A DNA stretch of 64,000 nucleotides from Buchnera aphidicola (Cinara laricifoliae) (GCF_900698945.1 NZ_LR217717.1:124001-188000), one strand, 5' to 3'; shown: positions 41,675 to 52,421, counted from the stretch's first letter. Numbers and translations: made by a program. Notes: a model not told the origin generated them from the sequence alone.

Positions 41675-42925
41675 TTATTTATTTAACCAGTATTTTATTT
41701 GGTTAAATAAATATTTTAAAAATCTCGGAGATTTGTTTTTTTTCCGAGAATATTTTTGATGATTTTTTCCATACTGTAACAACCCAACAATGGTTGCATA
41801 TTCAGGTTTATTAATATATTCGGGTATTTCGGGTACATTACAGGGTTTTTTTATTATAATTTTTGTATTAAATATTTTATTAGCACATGTTAACAAATGC
41901 TTTATTCTGGATGATCCTCCAGTTAATACAATATTAGAGATTTTTTTATATTTATTTTTTTTAATATTATATGTTGTATATAGTTTTAAAATTTCGTTTT
42001 TTACTAGATTTAATAGTTCTGTATATCTTGGTTCGATAACTTCTGTTAATGATTGATAATGGCAGTTATCTATTTTGCTACCATTTTTATTTAAAATATC
42101 TATATTTTTACATGTCATTGATAAATCTGCTACGGCATATCCATATTTTTTTTTTATAAATTCTGCATCTGAATAAGATAAAGAAAATGCATAAGCAATA
42201 TCACGTGTAACAGAATTACCTGCATAAGGTATTACAGCATTATGGTATAAGGATCCTTTTATATGAACACTAACATTCATAGTTTCGCCTCCCATATCTA
42301 TTAAACAAACTCCTGAATTTTTTTCTTCTTCAGTTAAAACTGATAAGCTAGATGCTAATCCAGTAAATATTATTTTTTTAACATGAATGCCGCATTTTTG
42401 AATAGCGTTAATAATATTTTTTTTTATATTTTTATTGCCAGTAATTAAATGTACGTTAGCTTGCATTCGTATACCAGATAATCCAATAGGATTTTTAATA
42501 CCTGATTGGTGATCTATACAGAATTCTTGTGGAATAATATGTAAAATATTGTGATTATTTTTTATTTTAACAGATTTAGCAATTTTTATAACTGTTTTTA
42601 TGTCTTTTTTTGTGATTTCTGTATTTTTTATAGGGGTAATACCAATTTCGTTTTGACAATTTATTTCGTTGTGTGATATTGATAAATATACAGAATATAT
42701 CTTACATTTTGCCATTTCTTCTGCGTCATGAATAGATGTATTAATACAGTTTATTAATAATTCTAAATTATTAATGTTACCTTTTTCTATACCTTGAGTT
42801 GGATGTTTGCTAAAACCAATAATATTAATACTACCGCATTCAAGAATTTCTCCTATTAAAACAATTATTTTGGTTGTTCCTATTTCTAATCCGACAATGA
42901 TATTTTTTTTTGTTGAAAGGTTCAT
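41675..42925 (-). CDS. ftsA: Cell division protein FtsA
   Basis: FtsA is the actin-like protein that ties FtsZ to the membrane. The phosphate-binding loops read GLEIGTTKI and CLIDMGGETMN, and the adenosine motif reads LTGGSSRIKHL. The C-terminal amphipathic helix RFLKYLFNQIKYWLNK fits the membrane-targeting sequence. The 416 residues match E. coli (420). It precedes ftsZ in the transcript. ftsQ, ddlB and murC, which lie upstream in E. coli, are not present. Confidence 0.97.
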   Translation of the reverse strand: MNLSTKKNIIVGLEIGTTKIIVLIGEILECGSINIIGFSKHPTQGIEKGNINNLELLINCINTSIHDAEEMAKCKIYSVYLSISHNEINCQNEIGITPIKNTEITKKDIKTVIKIAKSVKIKNNHNILHIIPQEFCIDHQSGIKNPIGLSGIRMQANVHLITGNKNIKKNIINAIQKCGIHVKKIIFTGLASSLSVLTEEEKNSGVCLIDMGGETMNVSVHIKGSLYHNAVIPYAGNSVTRDIAYAFSLSYSDAEFIKKKYGYAVADLSMTCKNIDILNKNGSKIDNCHYQSLTEVIEPRYTELLNLVKNEILKLYTTYNIKKNKYKKISNIVLTGGSSRIKHLLTCANKIFNTKIIIKKPCNVPEIPEYINKPEYATIVGLLQYGKNHQKYSRKKNKSPRFLKYLFNQIKYWLNK

Positions 42926-43322
42926 ATAATTTAATTAAACTAGATTTTTGTTTTAATGTTGTTAACAGTTATAGTGTATGGTATATAACTTTTATTTTAT
43001 GTATATATACATATACTATATAATTTTTGTATATATAAAATATTTTAATAATGATAATATATAGCGTAAATATAAATATATTATAATTGTAAATTTTATA
43101 TGATTATTTTTAATTAAATTTATTAATATTTTATATTAAAATTAATATTTACAATTATTTTTATAAAAATAAATATTTTTAGATATATTTATGTTTTTAA
43201 AATAAAAATATTTTTATTCATTTTATTAAATAAAATTATTGAAACTTATAAAAATTTGTATTTAGCTGTAAAATAAAATGAATACATTTTGAATCGATAT
43301 AATTATTTTATTTATTATAATA
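42926..43322. other. Gene-free region between ftsA and the murE-like gene
   Basis: In E. coli this interval holds murF, mraY, murD, ftsW, murG, murC, ddlB and ftsQ. Here only 397 very A+T-rich bases remain, with no recognisable remnant. Confidence 0.6.
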
Positions 43323-44810
43323 TCATTGTGTGTATGTAGTAATAATATTTTTTTTTGATAATATTTTTATGTATTTAATAATTTTTTTTACTTTTTTTTC
43401 TTGTTCTGATACTAGTATTATATCATATTTGTTAGCTTCATATAAAATAAATTGTATAGCTTTTTTTATTTTATAAAATATAAAAAATTTATTTTGTTTA
43501 TAGCGATCTATTAATATATCATTAATGATTGATATATCTTTTTTATTTTTTGGATTATTGCTAATAAATACAATAAAATTAGAAAACTTTTCTATAATGC
43601 TTCCTATTATCTTTCTTTCACTAATATTATGTATTTTTTCATACCCCAAGATACACCAAATTTTGTTATATTGATAACTTCTTAATGAGTATAGTGTTCG
43701 ATATAATATTTGTGGTAGATATTTATTATTAATAATAAATAAAGGACTGTTATTTACTTGAATTTTTTCCATTTTTCGATGTATAGGTCGTAAAAATTTA
43801 CTACTCGGAATTAGTATGTTTAAAGAATACTTTAACAAAAGCATGGCCGCCATCGCTAAAGTAATATTAGTAATGTTAAAATCACCGATTAATGAACTGT
43901 ATAAACATCCAGATCCCCATGTCGAATTAAAAAAAATTTTTGTACGTGTAGTGCTATAAATTATTTTTATTGTATTAATCCAATATTTTATGTTAAAGAT
44001 ATTATCTTTTTTTAGTACTGTTACAGATATAATTTTTTTATTTTTAATTTTTTTTATCCAATTATTTGTAATATTTTCATTTCCATTTAAAATAATATTT
44101 TTTATTTTATTTATGTTTAAAAAAGAAAATTTTATCTTTTCTTTTTCAAACATTGTTTTTTGACCGTCTGTACTACTATTAGTTAAGTTTGTACATATTA
44201 TTGATTCAAATCTTAAATAAGATATTTGTTTTTGCATTAGTACGGTATACGGCATTTCTATTACAGTAATATCTATTTTTTTTTTTACTAATCGATATAG
44301 TATTTTTTGAATAGAATTATCGTAACGTATATCATGACGTATGGTAGATTGAAATATTTTCTTTTTATTTTCTAGATTTTTTATTACACTAATTTTTTTG
44401 TTAATTAATTGTTCCCATTGTGCAATTAAATTAGTTACAGTAGTTTTTCCATAAGTTCCTATTATTCCAATTAGTTTAATTTTTTTTTGCGGATAATTAA
44501 AGAATCTTTCATATATTATGTGAATATAATTACTTAATTTTTTAAAATAAATGATAAGTGTATTGTATCGTATAGATATACATAATCCATGTTTATTTTT
44601 TTTTGTTTCATATAAAATAACATTTGCTTTATTTTTGATAGCATTAATAATAGAATTTTTATGTATATTTCTTTTTTTTTCTAATGATATAAACAAATCA
44701 CCAATTTTAATTTTTTGATTACATTGCGTAATATTGCAAATTTTTTTTTGAGGGATATTGTTAATCCAAGGATTTAATAGTACTTGTATATTATTTATTT
44801 TTTTTATCAT
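43323..44810 (-). CDS. murE: MurE-like Mur ligase with eroded active site
   Basis: MurE adds meso-diaminopimelate to UDP-MurNAc-dipeptide. This full-length frame (495 residues, E. coli 495) aligns with MurE throughout: GDLFISLEKK, the P-loop GTYGKTT (118-124) followed by LIAQWEQL, and GDFNITNITLA. Most catalytic signatures are gone. EVSSHG has become EMPYTV (185-190), DHLDYHG is replaced by SSTDGQK, the HTPD region reads KYLPQIL, and the substrate-binding DNPRTEE reads NNPKNKK (418-424). GKGHEDYQ is lost. The other mur genes around it are absent. It is either a decaying gene that is still open or a protein kept for another purpose; as a MurE enzyme it is probably inactive. Confidence 0.85.
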   Translation of the reverse strand: MIKKINNIQVLLNPWINNIPQKKICNITQCNQKIKIGDLFISLEKKRNIHKNSIINAIKNKANVILYETKKNKHGLCISIRYNTLIIYFKKLSNYIHIIYERFFNYPQKKIKLIGIIGTYGKTTVTNLIAQWEQLINKKISVIKNLENKKKIFQSTIRHDIRYDNSIQKILYRLVKKKIDITVIEMPYTVLMQKQISYLRFESIICTNLTNSSTDGQKTMFEKEKIKFSFLNINKIKNIILNGNENITNNWIKKIKNKKIISVTVLKKDNIFNIKYWINTIKIIYSTTRTKIFFNSTWGSGCLYSSLIGDFNITNITLAMAAMLLLKYSLNILIPSSKFLRPIHRKMEKIQVNNSPLFIINNKYLPQILYRTLYSLRSYQYNKIWCILGYEKIHNISERKIIGSIIEKFSNFIVFISNNPKNKKDISIINDILIDRYKQNKFFIFYKIKKAIQFILYEANKYDIILVSEQEKKVKKIIKYIKILSKKNIITTYTQ

Positions 44811-45110
44811 AGCGTAATGTTATTTAATTATTTAAATATGTGTGCTTTAATATTGTATATATTAATATATATAAATTAATAATTTTTATTATATATATAT
44901 TGTGATTTATTAATTATTTTGTATATGAATATTGATTATATTTGTCATGATAGTCGTATATTTATATATTTAAAATATATAAATTTTTGATAATTTTATT
45001 ATTTTTAATAAAATTATTAAATATAAATATTTTTAAGTTTATTTAATTCTTGTAATAATTATATAAGACATATATATATCAATAATTTTTTATTTATAAA
45101 ATTATTTAAT
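44811..45110. other. Gene-free region between murE-like gene and rsmH
   Basis: ftsI and ftsL occupy this place in E. coli and in larger Buchnera genomes. Only 300 A+T-rich bases remain, without a readable remnant. Confidence 0.6.
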
Positions 45111-46031
45111 TTATAGTATTTCTGCAATCCTTAATATTGCACTGCGTGCGCGAGGATTTTTTTTAATTTCTTTGTTACTGGGTTTAATTTTTTTAATTAT
45201 TTTTAGTTTTTTTGTTGTGTATTGTGTTATTTGATCATTATTTATAGGTAATCCTTTAGGAATAATTATATGTCCACTATTTTTTTTAAAAAAATTTTTT
45301 ATAATTCTTCCTTCGATAGAATGAAAACTAATAATAGCCAATCTTGCGTTTTTTTTTAATATTTTTGTTGAAATATTTAATATTTTTTTTAATGATTCTA
45401 TTTCACAGTTAATATAAATACGTATTGCTTGAAAAGTACGTGTAGCAGGATGCTTATATTTATTTTTTTTTGGTATTATTTTTTTAATAATTTTTACTAA
45501 ATCAAGCGTATACATAATAAGTTTTTTTTTATTTTCTTCAAAAATAGCATAAGAAATTTTTTTTGCATACCGCTCTTCTCCGAAATTTTTTAAAACAAAT
45601 TCTATTTTCTTTTGACTTGCTTTTTGTAACCATTTCCATGCTGGTATTCCTGATTGATTATTCATACGCATGTCTAAAGGTCCGTTTCTCATAAATGAAA
45701 AACCTCTATTTGCTGTATCTATTTGTATTGATGAAATTCCTAAATCTAATAAAATTCCATTAACATGTTTATTATTATGATAATATAAATTCTCAATGAC
45801 ATGAGAAAAATTTCCATGTTTAATAAAAAATCTTTTATCTTTTATTTTTTTTCCTATATTAATGGAGTATGGATCCTGGTCAATAGCATATAAAAATCCT
45901 TTTGGTCCAATATTTTTTAGTATTTCTAATGAATGTCCGCCTGATCCAAATGTTGCATCAATATATGTACCTGCTGGTTTGATTTTTAAAGCATTAATCG
46001 ATTCTTTTAATAGTACTGGTATATGTAACAT
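45111..46031 (-). CDS. rsmH: 16S rRNA (cytosine1402-N4)-methyltransferase
   Basis: RsmH (MraW) methylates C1402 of 16S rRNA in the ribosomal P site. The SAM motif reads DATFGSGGHSLEIL, followed by GILLDLGISSIQID and RGFSFMRNGPLDMRM, and the C-terminus has ISFHSIEGRIIKNFF. The 306 residues match E. coli (313). It is the first gene of what was the dcw cluster; it survives because its role is in translation rather than cell-wall synthesis. The ATG at 46031 gives MLHIPVLLKESI, the family N-terminus. Confidence 0.97.
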   Translation of the reverse strand: MLHIPVLLKESINALKIKPAGTYIDATFGSGGHSLEILKNIGPKGFLYAIDQDPYSINIGKKIKDKRFFIKHGNFSHVIENLYYHNNKHVNGILLDLGISSIQIDTANRGFSFMRNGPLDMRMNNQSGIPAWKWLQKASQKKIEFVLKNFGEERYAKKISYAIFEENKKKLIMYTLDLVKIIKKIIPKKNKYKHPATRTFQAIRIYINCEIESLKKILNISTKILKKNARLAIISFHSIEGRIIKNFFKKNSGHIIIPKGLPINNDQITQYTTKKLKIIKKIKPSNKEIKKNPRARSAILRIAEIL

Positions 46032-46190
46032 AATTTTTTAATTAAATTGAAATTTATACATTCTCTAAAACATTATTTTTTAAAAAATAAAAAATTTTTA
46101 TATATTTAATAGAAAATGTATAAATAGTTATAATAGATGTTGTTAAATTAATTAATAAGATTAACTAATTGTTAATATTTTTACATTTTA

Positions 46191-46670
46191 TTAATAAGAA
46201 TTAATACTAATTACACCGGATCTAGATGATTCTATAATTGTAAAAGATTTTTTAGCAATTCTCAAAAATGAATCAATTATATGGTTAGTACCTGTAATTT
46301 GGACAATGTATCGTTCTAAAGAATAATCAATGAGAATACCATGATAAATTTCTATTAATTTATTAATTTTATGTAAACTTTTAAAATCTTTTGTTTTAAT
46401 TTTTATTAATAAAATTTCTCTTTCTATATAATTTTTATTGGTAATTTCTATTACCTGATAAACATCAATTAATTTTTGTAATTGTTTTTCAATTTGTTCA
46501 ATAGTTTTTTTATTGCCAAAAGTTTGTATTGTTAATCGAGATATTTTATTATCTCCGGTTGGAGCTACTGTGAGACTATCTATATTGTATCCACGTTGTG
46601 AAAATAAACCTATTACACGAGATAATGCTCCTGATTCATTTTCTAATAAAATTGATAAAATTCGGCGCAT
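46191..46670 (-). CDS. ilvH: Acetolactate synthase III small subunit
   Basis: IlvH is the regulatory subunit of acetolactate synthase, which starts isoleucine and valine synthesis. The N-terminal ACT domain reads RILSILLENESGALSRVIGLFSQRGYNIDSL (diagnostic core ENESGALSRVIGLF), and residues for valine binding appear kept (GALSRV). The 159 residues match E. coli (163). It follows ilvI by nine bases in one operon. Confidence 0.97.
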   Translation of the reverse strand: MRRILSILLENESGALSRVIGLFSQRGYNIDSLTVAPTGDNKISRLTIQTFGNKKTIEQIEKQLQKLIDVYQVIEITNKNYIEREILLIKIKTKDFKSLHKINKLIEIYHGILIDYSLERYIVQITGTNHIIDSFLRIAKKSFTIIESSRSGVISINSY

Positions 46671-46679
46671 AATTTAAAT

Positions 46680-48404
46680 TTATCCTGTTTTTTGTAATAA
46701 CATGTCGTTCATACCACCATTTTTAATTTGCATAGGATAAATATGTTCATGAGGATCTATTTGTACATCTACAAATACTAATGATCCTAGTTGAACTTTT
46801 CTTATAGCTTTTTTAAGTTTTTTAATAATTTCGTTTGGTGTTGTAATTTGTAATCCTATGTGTCCGTATGATTCAGCTAGTGCTATAAAATTAGGTAATG
46901 ATTGCATATATGAGTGAGAATGTCTGCCTGAGTATATTATATCTTGCCATTGTTTAACCATTCCTAGGGATTTATTATTTAAATTAATAATTAGTATTGC
47001 TAAATTGTATTGTTTAGCTGTAGATAATTCTTGTATATTCATTTGTATACTTCCATCTCCAGTAATACAAATAACAAGTTCTTTAGGAAATGCTATTTTA
47101 ACACCTAATGCTGCCGGTAAACCAAATCCCATAGTTCCTAATCCTCCAGAATTAATCCAATAACGAGGTTTATCAAAAGGATAATGTAACGCGGTAAACA
47201 TTTGATGTTGTCCGACATCTGATGTTATATAGGCTTTACCTTGGGTTAAATGGTATAATATATCAAGAAAATATTGTGGTTTAATTGTATTTTTATAATT
47301 TTTAAGAGTAACAGTTTTTATTTTTTTCCATTGATTAATTTTTTTCCACCATTTATGTAAATAAGAATCTGGTCTATTAAGTATATTTATATTGATAATT
47401 TTTAACATTTTTTTTAATATTTTTTTTGCATCTCCAATAATCGGAATGTCTGCTGTAATAGTTTTTGAAATAGAAGTTGGATCAATATCAATATGTATAA
47501 TTTGAGCATGAGGGCAATATTTTTCTACATTATTAGTAGTCCTATCATCGAATCTTACTCCAATTGCTAATATAACATCAGAATAATGCATGGCCATATT
47601 TGCTGCATACTTTCCATGCATTCCTAACATTGACAGACATTGTGGATGATTACCAGGAAAAGATCCTAATGACATAAGGGACATAGTAACCGGAATATTA
47701 AGAGTAGTTGCTAATGAATATAATTCGACATGACTGTTTGAACTGATAACACCACCACCAGCATAAATAATTGGTTTTTTAGAATTTAATAATATGTTTA
47801 TTGCATTTTGTATGTTTTTTTTGTGATTTTTTTTTTCAGGTTGATAAGATCTGATACAGACAGAATTAGGCCAAGTATAATTTTTTTTTATTGTTTGATC
47901 TAATATATTTTTTGGTAAATCGATAACAATTGGTCCAGGTCTTCCACTAGAAGCTAGTAAATACGATTTTTTAAAAATTAATGGAATATCTTCAGTTTTT
48001 TTTACTAAAAAGCTATGTTTAACAATAGGTCTAGAAATACCCATCATGTCGCATTCTTGAAATGCATCAAGTCCAATTAAATTAGAGGATACTTGTCCTG
48101 AAATTACAATCATTGGTATAGAATCCATATAAGCTGTTGCAATACCAGTGATTGCATTAGTTGCTCCTGGACCAGAAGTTACTAAAACTACTCCAGTTTT
48201 TCCAGTACATCTAGCATACCCATCGGCCATATGTGTAGCACCCTGTTCATGTCGTACTAATATATGTTTTATTTTTTTATGACCAATGGTGTATATTGCG
48301 TCATATATATCCAGTACAGCTCCGCCAGGATAACCAAATATTGTATCTATTTTTAAATCTATTAATGACTGTATGACCATTTCAGCGCCTGATAATAATG
48401 TCAT
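46680..48404 (-). CDS. ilvI: Acetolactate synthase III large subunit
   Basis: IlvI is the catalytic, thiamine diphosphate-dependent subunit. It joins two pyruvates, or pyruvate and 2-oxobutyrate, on the way to valine, leucine and isoleucine. The catalytic glutamate lies in [17 protein letters not shown], and the ThDP/Mg motif reads [27 protein letters not shown] and [17 protein letters not shown] are intact. The 574 residues equal E. coli. Both supply essential branched-chain amino acids to the host. Confidence 0.98.
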   Translation of the reverse strand: MTLLSGAEMVIQSLIDLKIDTIFGYPGGAVLDIYDAIYTIGHKKIKHILVRHEQGATHMADGYARCTGKTGVVLVTSGPGATNAITGIATAYMDSIPMIVISGQVSSNLIGLDAFQECDMMGISRPIVKHSFLVKKTEDIPLIFKKSYLLASSGRPGPIVIDLPKNILDQTIKKNYTWPNSVCIRSYQPEKKNHKKNIQNAINILLNSKKPIIYAGGGVISSNSHVELYSLATTLNIPVTMSLMSLGSFPGNHPQCLSMLGMHGKYAANMAMHYSDVILAIGVRFDDRTTNNVEKYCPHAQIIHIDIDPTSISKTITADIPIIGDAKKILKKMLKIININILNRPDSYLHKWWKKINQWKKIKTVTLKNYKNTIKPQYFLDILYHLTQGKAYITSDVGQHQMFTALHYPFDKPRYWINSGGLGTMGFGLPAALGVKIAFPKELVICITGDGSIQMNIQELSTAKQYNLAILIINLNNKSLGMVKQWQDIIYSGRHSHSYMQSLPNFIALAESYGHIGLQITTPNEIIKKLKKAIRKVQLGSLVFVDVQIDPHEHIYPMQIKNGGMNDMLLQKTG

Positions 48405-48536
48405 TGGTAATAAATCCTTGTATATAGCAGTATTTTAAGTGTGCAAATAAAATATATAGAAATGATCATGATAATGAGCATATAGTATATATTACATTTT
48501 ATAAATTTATTAATAATTAATGTATTAAAATAATAC

Positions 48537-48552
48537 CCGCCTTATTAGGCGG
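48537..48552 (-). terminator. Hairpin after dapD
   Basis: On the minus strand CCGCC-TAATAA-GGCGG forms a 5-bp all-G+C stem, followed by GTATTATTTTAATA. It lies 36 bases past the dapD stop and ahead of ilvI, so it most likely ends the dapD transcript. Confidence 0.65.
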
Positions 48553-48587
48553 ATACAAAGTAACGATAAAATTATTTTTAATTATAT

Positions 48588-49421
48588 TTAATTAATTTTT
48601 ATGTCTCGAAGTAAGTTATTTAATTCGGTTTTTTTTAATGTATTTTTATCAACTTTTTTAACGATTACTGCGCAGTATAAGTGTACGTTATTATCTTTGT
48701 TAGAAGGTAATGTTCCTGATATTACAACTGATCCAGAAGGAACTCGCCCATATAATATTTTTCCTGTTTCTCGATCGTAAATTTTAGTACTTTGACCAAT
48801 ATATACTCCCATAGAAATGACTGAATTTTTTTCTATAATCACGCCTTCTACTATTTCAGATCTTGCTCCAATAAAACAATTATCTTCTATGATGGTTGGA
48901 TTATTTTGTAAGGGTTCTAAAACTCCTCCTATACCTACACCTCCGGATATGTGTACATTACAGCCAATTTGTGCACACGATCCAATTGTTGCCCAAGCAT
49001 CTATCATAGTATTTTTTCCTATATAGGCTCCAATATTTACAAAACTAGGCATTAGGACGACATTTTTACCAATAAATGCACCAAATCGAACTATTGAATT
49101 AGGAACTATTCGTACAGAGTCTTCAATAAAATTTAATTCATTATAATTTTCATATTTTAGGGGTATTTTATCATAAAAAACATTATGTGATGTTTTTATA
49201 ATTTTATTACTTTTAGAATATATATATAGTAATACGCATTTTTTTATCCATTGGTGTGTGATCCAAGTACCATGAATTTTTTCTGCAATTCTAATAATTC
49301 CGGAATTTAATTTTGAGATTATATTATTAATATAGTATTTTTCTTTTTTTTTAATTTGATAGTTGTGATCTTTAATTTTTTTTTCAAAAATTTCTTCTAT
49401 ATAATCTTGTGTTCTTGTCAT
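48588..49421 (-). CDS. dapD: 2,3,4,5-tetrahydropyridine-2,6-dicarboxylate N-succinyltransferase
   Basis: DapD succinylates tetrahydrodipicolinate in the diaminopimelate-lysine pathway. It is a left-handed beta-helix transferase, with hexapeptide repeats visible from residue about 105 ([21 protein letters not shown], core [17 protein letters not shown]), then [13 protein letters not shown] and the C-terminal [12 protein letters not shown]. The 277 residues match E. coli (274). Its retention next to loss of the murein genes fits a role in lysine supply to the aphid rather than in the cell wall. Confidence 0.97.
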   Translation of the reverse strand: MTRTQDYIEEIFEKKIKDHNYQIKKKEKYYINNIISKLNSGIIRIAEKIHGTWITHQWIKKCVLLYIYSKSNKIIKTSHNVFYDKIPLKYENYNELNFIEDSVRIVPNSIVRFGAFIGKNVVLMPSFVNIGAYIGKNTMIDAWATIGSCAQIGCNVHISGGVGIGGVLEPLQNNPTIIEDNCFIGARSEIVEGVIIEKNSVISMGVYIGQSTKIYDRETGKILYGRVPSGSVVISGTLPSNKDNNVHLYCAVIVKKVDKNTLKKTELNNLLRDIKIN

Positions 49422-49578
49422 GTGTATTATTAACCTATTATAGTTGTATAATTATTGTATTATTCTAATATAATGTGGTAATGAAATTATTAAATAAATT
49501 TTTAAAATATTATTTTTGAAAAATTTAAGATTTTTATATTTATTAAAAATATTTTTTTTAAATACTTATATATATAGT

Positions 49579-50370
49579 TTATGTATTAATAAAAATTTTT
49601 GGAATTTTTTCGTTTTTTTGATGTGTTATTATTTCACATCCGGTACTAGTAACTACAATTGTGTGTTCATATTGTGAGGATAAACCGCCATCTTGCGTTT
49701 TTACTGTCCATCCATCTTTCATGCATTTTATGCTTGATGATTTTTCATTTACCATAGGTTCTATAGTAAAAACCATTCCTTTTTGCATTATTGTATGATC
49801 ATTTTTATTATAAAAATGTAAAATATATGGTAATTCGTGAAAATTTTTTCCTATTCCATGTCCACAGTATTCTTTGACTACTGAAAATTTATTTTTTTCT
49901 ACATATTTTTGAATAATTTGTCCAATTTTATTTATTTTAGCTCCGTGTTTTATACATTTTAATGATAAATAAAGACTATTTCGAGTAATTTGACATAATA
50001 ATTTATTTTTTTTATTCACTGAACCTACTAAAAACATTTTAGATGCATCAGTATAATAGTTGTTCTTAATTACTGACACGTCTATATTTACGATATCTCC
50101 GTTTTTTAGGAATAACTTTTTATTTGGAATTCCATGACAAACGACATCATTAACAGATATACATATAGATTTGGGAAAATTATTATATCCTAAACATGCC
50201 GGTATAGCTTTTTTAACATTAATTATATAGTTATGACAAATATCATCTATATCTTTAGTTGATATATCAGGTATTATATATGGTTTAATCATTTCAAGTA
50301 CGTTAGCTGTAATTTTTCCAGATATTCGTATTTGTTGGAGATCGTATTCATTTTTTAATATATTTTTCAT
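49579..50370 (-). CDS. map: Methionine aminopeptidase
   Basis: Map removes the initiator methionine from new proteins. The five metal ligands of the type I enzyme are in place: Asp in NIDVSV, Asp in YTDASKMF, His in YCGHGIGKNFHE, Glu in FTIEPMV and Glu in QYEHT. The 263 residues equal the E. coli length (264). It is divergent from rpsB, as in E. coli. Confidence 0.98.
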   Translation of the reverse strand: MKNILKNEYDLQQIRISGKITANVLEMIKPYIIPDISTKDIDDICHNYIINVKKAIPACLGYNNFPKSICISVNDVVCHGIPNKKLFLKNGDIVNIDVSVIKNNYYTDASKMFLVGSVNKKNKLLCQITRNSLYLSLKCIKHGAKINKIGQIIQKYVEKNKFSVVKEYCGHGIGKNFHELPYILHFYNKNDHTIMQKGMVFTIEPMVNEKSSSIKCMKDGWTVKTQDGGLSSQYEHTIVVTSTGCEIITHQKNEKIPKIFINT

Positions 50371-50721
50371 ATTGATAGATTAATTTATTTTTATTATTTG
50401 GTTTATAAATAATTTATATCGAAAATAATCATCTATTTTATAAATAAACATGAAATAAAATTTATAGTATGTATTAATTAAAATGTAAAAAACGATATAA
50501 ATAATATTATTATATTATGATATAATATATTTTATATAAAAATACGCGGGATAGAATTTTATTATTTAATAAATTAAATAATATTATTTATAATAATGTT
50601 ACAATAATATAATTTCATTGCTAAATAAATGTTAATCAAAAAAAATTTTATTTTCATATAAATTTGTATTTTATTATATTAACATATTTTTTTTTATTTT
50701 AAAAATTATAGGAGAATAGTT
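50371..50721. other. Gene-free region between divergent map and rpsB
   Basis: It must hold the promoters of map and of the rpsB-tsf operon, but several TATAAT-like sequences occur and none is clearly better. A clear AGGAG ribosome site for rpsB sits at 50711-50715. Confidence 0.55.
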
Positions 50722-51438
50722 ATGAATATTCCTTTAATGAAGAGTATGATTCAAGCTGGCGTTCATTTTGGACATCAAACACGATACTGGAATCCAAAAA
50801 TGAAGCCTTTTATTTTTGGTATTAAAAATAAAGTACATATTATTAATTTAGAAAAAACTTTACCTCTGTTTCAGTTAGCTATTGTAGAGCTTCAAAAAAT
50901 CATTAAACGTAATGGAAGAATATTATTTGTAGGAACTAAACGATCCGCTAGTGCTGGAATTAAATTTATTGCGTTATCATGTCATCAATTTTATGTAAAT
51001 CATCGTTGGTTAGGTGGTATGTTAACTAATTGGAAAACAGTAAGACAATCCATTAATAAATTAAAAGACTTAGAAAAACAATCTACTGATGGTACTTTTG
51101 ATAAATTAACAAAAAAGGAAGCTTTATTACGAACACGGTCTTTAAATAAATTAGAAAATAGTTTAGGTGGTATTAAAAATATGGGAGGTCTACCAGATGC
51201 AGTTTTTATTATTGATACTACGCATGAGCATATTGCGATTCAAGAAGCTAACCACTTAGGAATACCTGTATTTGCTATAGTAGATACTAATTCTAGTCCT
51301 GAACATATTGATTATATCATTCCTGGCAATGATGATTCGATTAAATCAATTAATTTATATTTGAGTATTTTATCTAATTCTTTATCTAAATGTTATAAAG
51401 TAAAAACAGAATCACTTATTTTAAAGAAAAGATTATAA
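50722..51438 (+). CDS. rpsB: 30S ribosomal protein S2
   Basis: S2 binds the 30S head-body junction and is needed for S1 binding. [19 protein letters not shown] (start of the core), [22 protein letters not shown] and [14 protein letters not shown] are family hallmarks. The 238 residues compare with 241 in E. coli. AGGAG precedes the ATG at good distance. It leads the rpsB-tsf pair. Confidence 0.98.
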   Translation: MNIPLMKSMIQAGVHFGHQTRYWNPKMKPFIFGIKNKVHIINLEKTLPLFQLAIVELQKIIKRNGRILFVGTKRSASAGIKFIALSCHQFYVNHRWLGGMLTNWKTVRQSINKLKDLEKQSTDGTFDKLTKKEALLRTRSLNKLENSLGGIKNMGGLPDAVFIIDTTHEHIAIQEANHLGIPVFAIVDTNSSPEHIDYIIPGNDDSIKSINLYLSILSNSLSKCYKVKTESLILKKRL

Positions 51439-51503
51439 GAGTTATAATTTAGAATATTCCAAAATAACATAACAATAATTTTAATATTTGGATGATAAAT
51501 ATT

Positions 51504-52316
51504 ATGGAAATTTCAAAAAAATTAATACAAGAATTACGTATTAAAACAGGATCTGGTTTTATAGATTGTAAAACTGCTTTACAAAAATCTAATGGAAATA
51601 TTGATAACGCTATTGATTATTTAAGAACGTTAGGTTCGTGTATAGCGGAGAGAAAATTATCACGTAAAACAGAATTTGGTCGAATATTTTTATATCACGA
51701 TAAATGTGTTGGCGTGTTGTTAGAATTAAATTCAGAAACTGATTTTGTAGCAAATAATCATGAGTTTAAAACTTTTGGACAAATTGTTGTTGATTATGCT
51801 GGTACAAATAAAATATTTACTTTAAATAATTTAAATAATATTTTTAATTCACAAAGGATTTCTTTAATTTCTAGAGTTCGTGAAAATATTATAATTCGTA
51901 GAATGAAATATATTACGGGAAATACTATTAGCGCATATATTCATTCAAATAAAATAGGTGTATTAGTAAAAGGATCAATATGTTCGTCAGTTAAAGAAAA
52001 TAAGGACCAAAATTTTAAACATATTGCTATGCATATTGCAGCTTCTCATCCATTATTTTTATCAGAAAAAGATATTCCGAAAGATGTAATTGAACGAGAA
52101 ATGTATATTCAAAAGAATATCGCTGATCAGACTGGAAAAAATGATTATGTAATTAAATCTATAGTACAAGGTCGCGTCAATAAATTTATTAATGATGTGA
52201 CTTTAATTCATCAAAAATTCATTATGGATCCTAAAATAACGATTAATGATTATTTAAAAAGAAATTCTATTTCTATATATTCTTTTGTACGGATTCAAGT
52301 TGGAGAGAATATATAA
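51504..52316 (+). CDS. tsf: Elongation factor Ts
   Basis: EF-Ts exchanges GDP for GTP on EF-Tu. The conserved N-terminal UBA-like domain reads LIQELRIKTGSGFIDCKTAL, and the critical TDFVAN segment contacting EF-Tu is present, with HIAMHIAASHPLFL in the C-terminal core. I chose ATG 51504 (MEISKKLIQELR), which aligns with E. coli; ATG 51492 would add four residues and has no better ribosome site. The 270 residues compare with 283. The coiled-coil region is partly shortened. Confidence 0.95.
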   Translation: MEISKKLIQELRIKTGSGFIDCKTALQKSNGNIDNAIDYLRTLGSCIAERKLSRKTEFGRIFLYHDKCVGVLLELNSETDFVANNHEFKTFGQIVVDYAGTNKIFTLNNLNNIFNSQRISLISRVRENIIIRRMKYITGNTISAYIHSNKIGVLVKGSICSSVKENKDQNFKHIAMHIAASHPLFLSEKDIPKDVIEREMYIQKNIADQTGKNDYVIKSIVQGRVNKFINDVTLIHQKFIMDPKITINDYLKRNSISIYSFVRIQVGENI

Positions 52317-52421
52317 ATATATTTTATATATATAAAAAATTATAGATTTTAGAGTCTTTGATGAGATAGTATTAATTGATGTTTATTAAAAATGTAAAAA
52401 TATAGATCTTGGATATTTATT

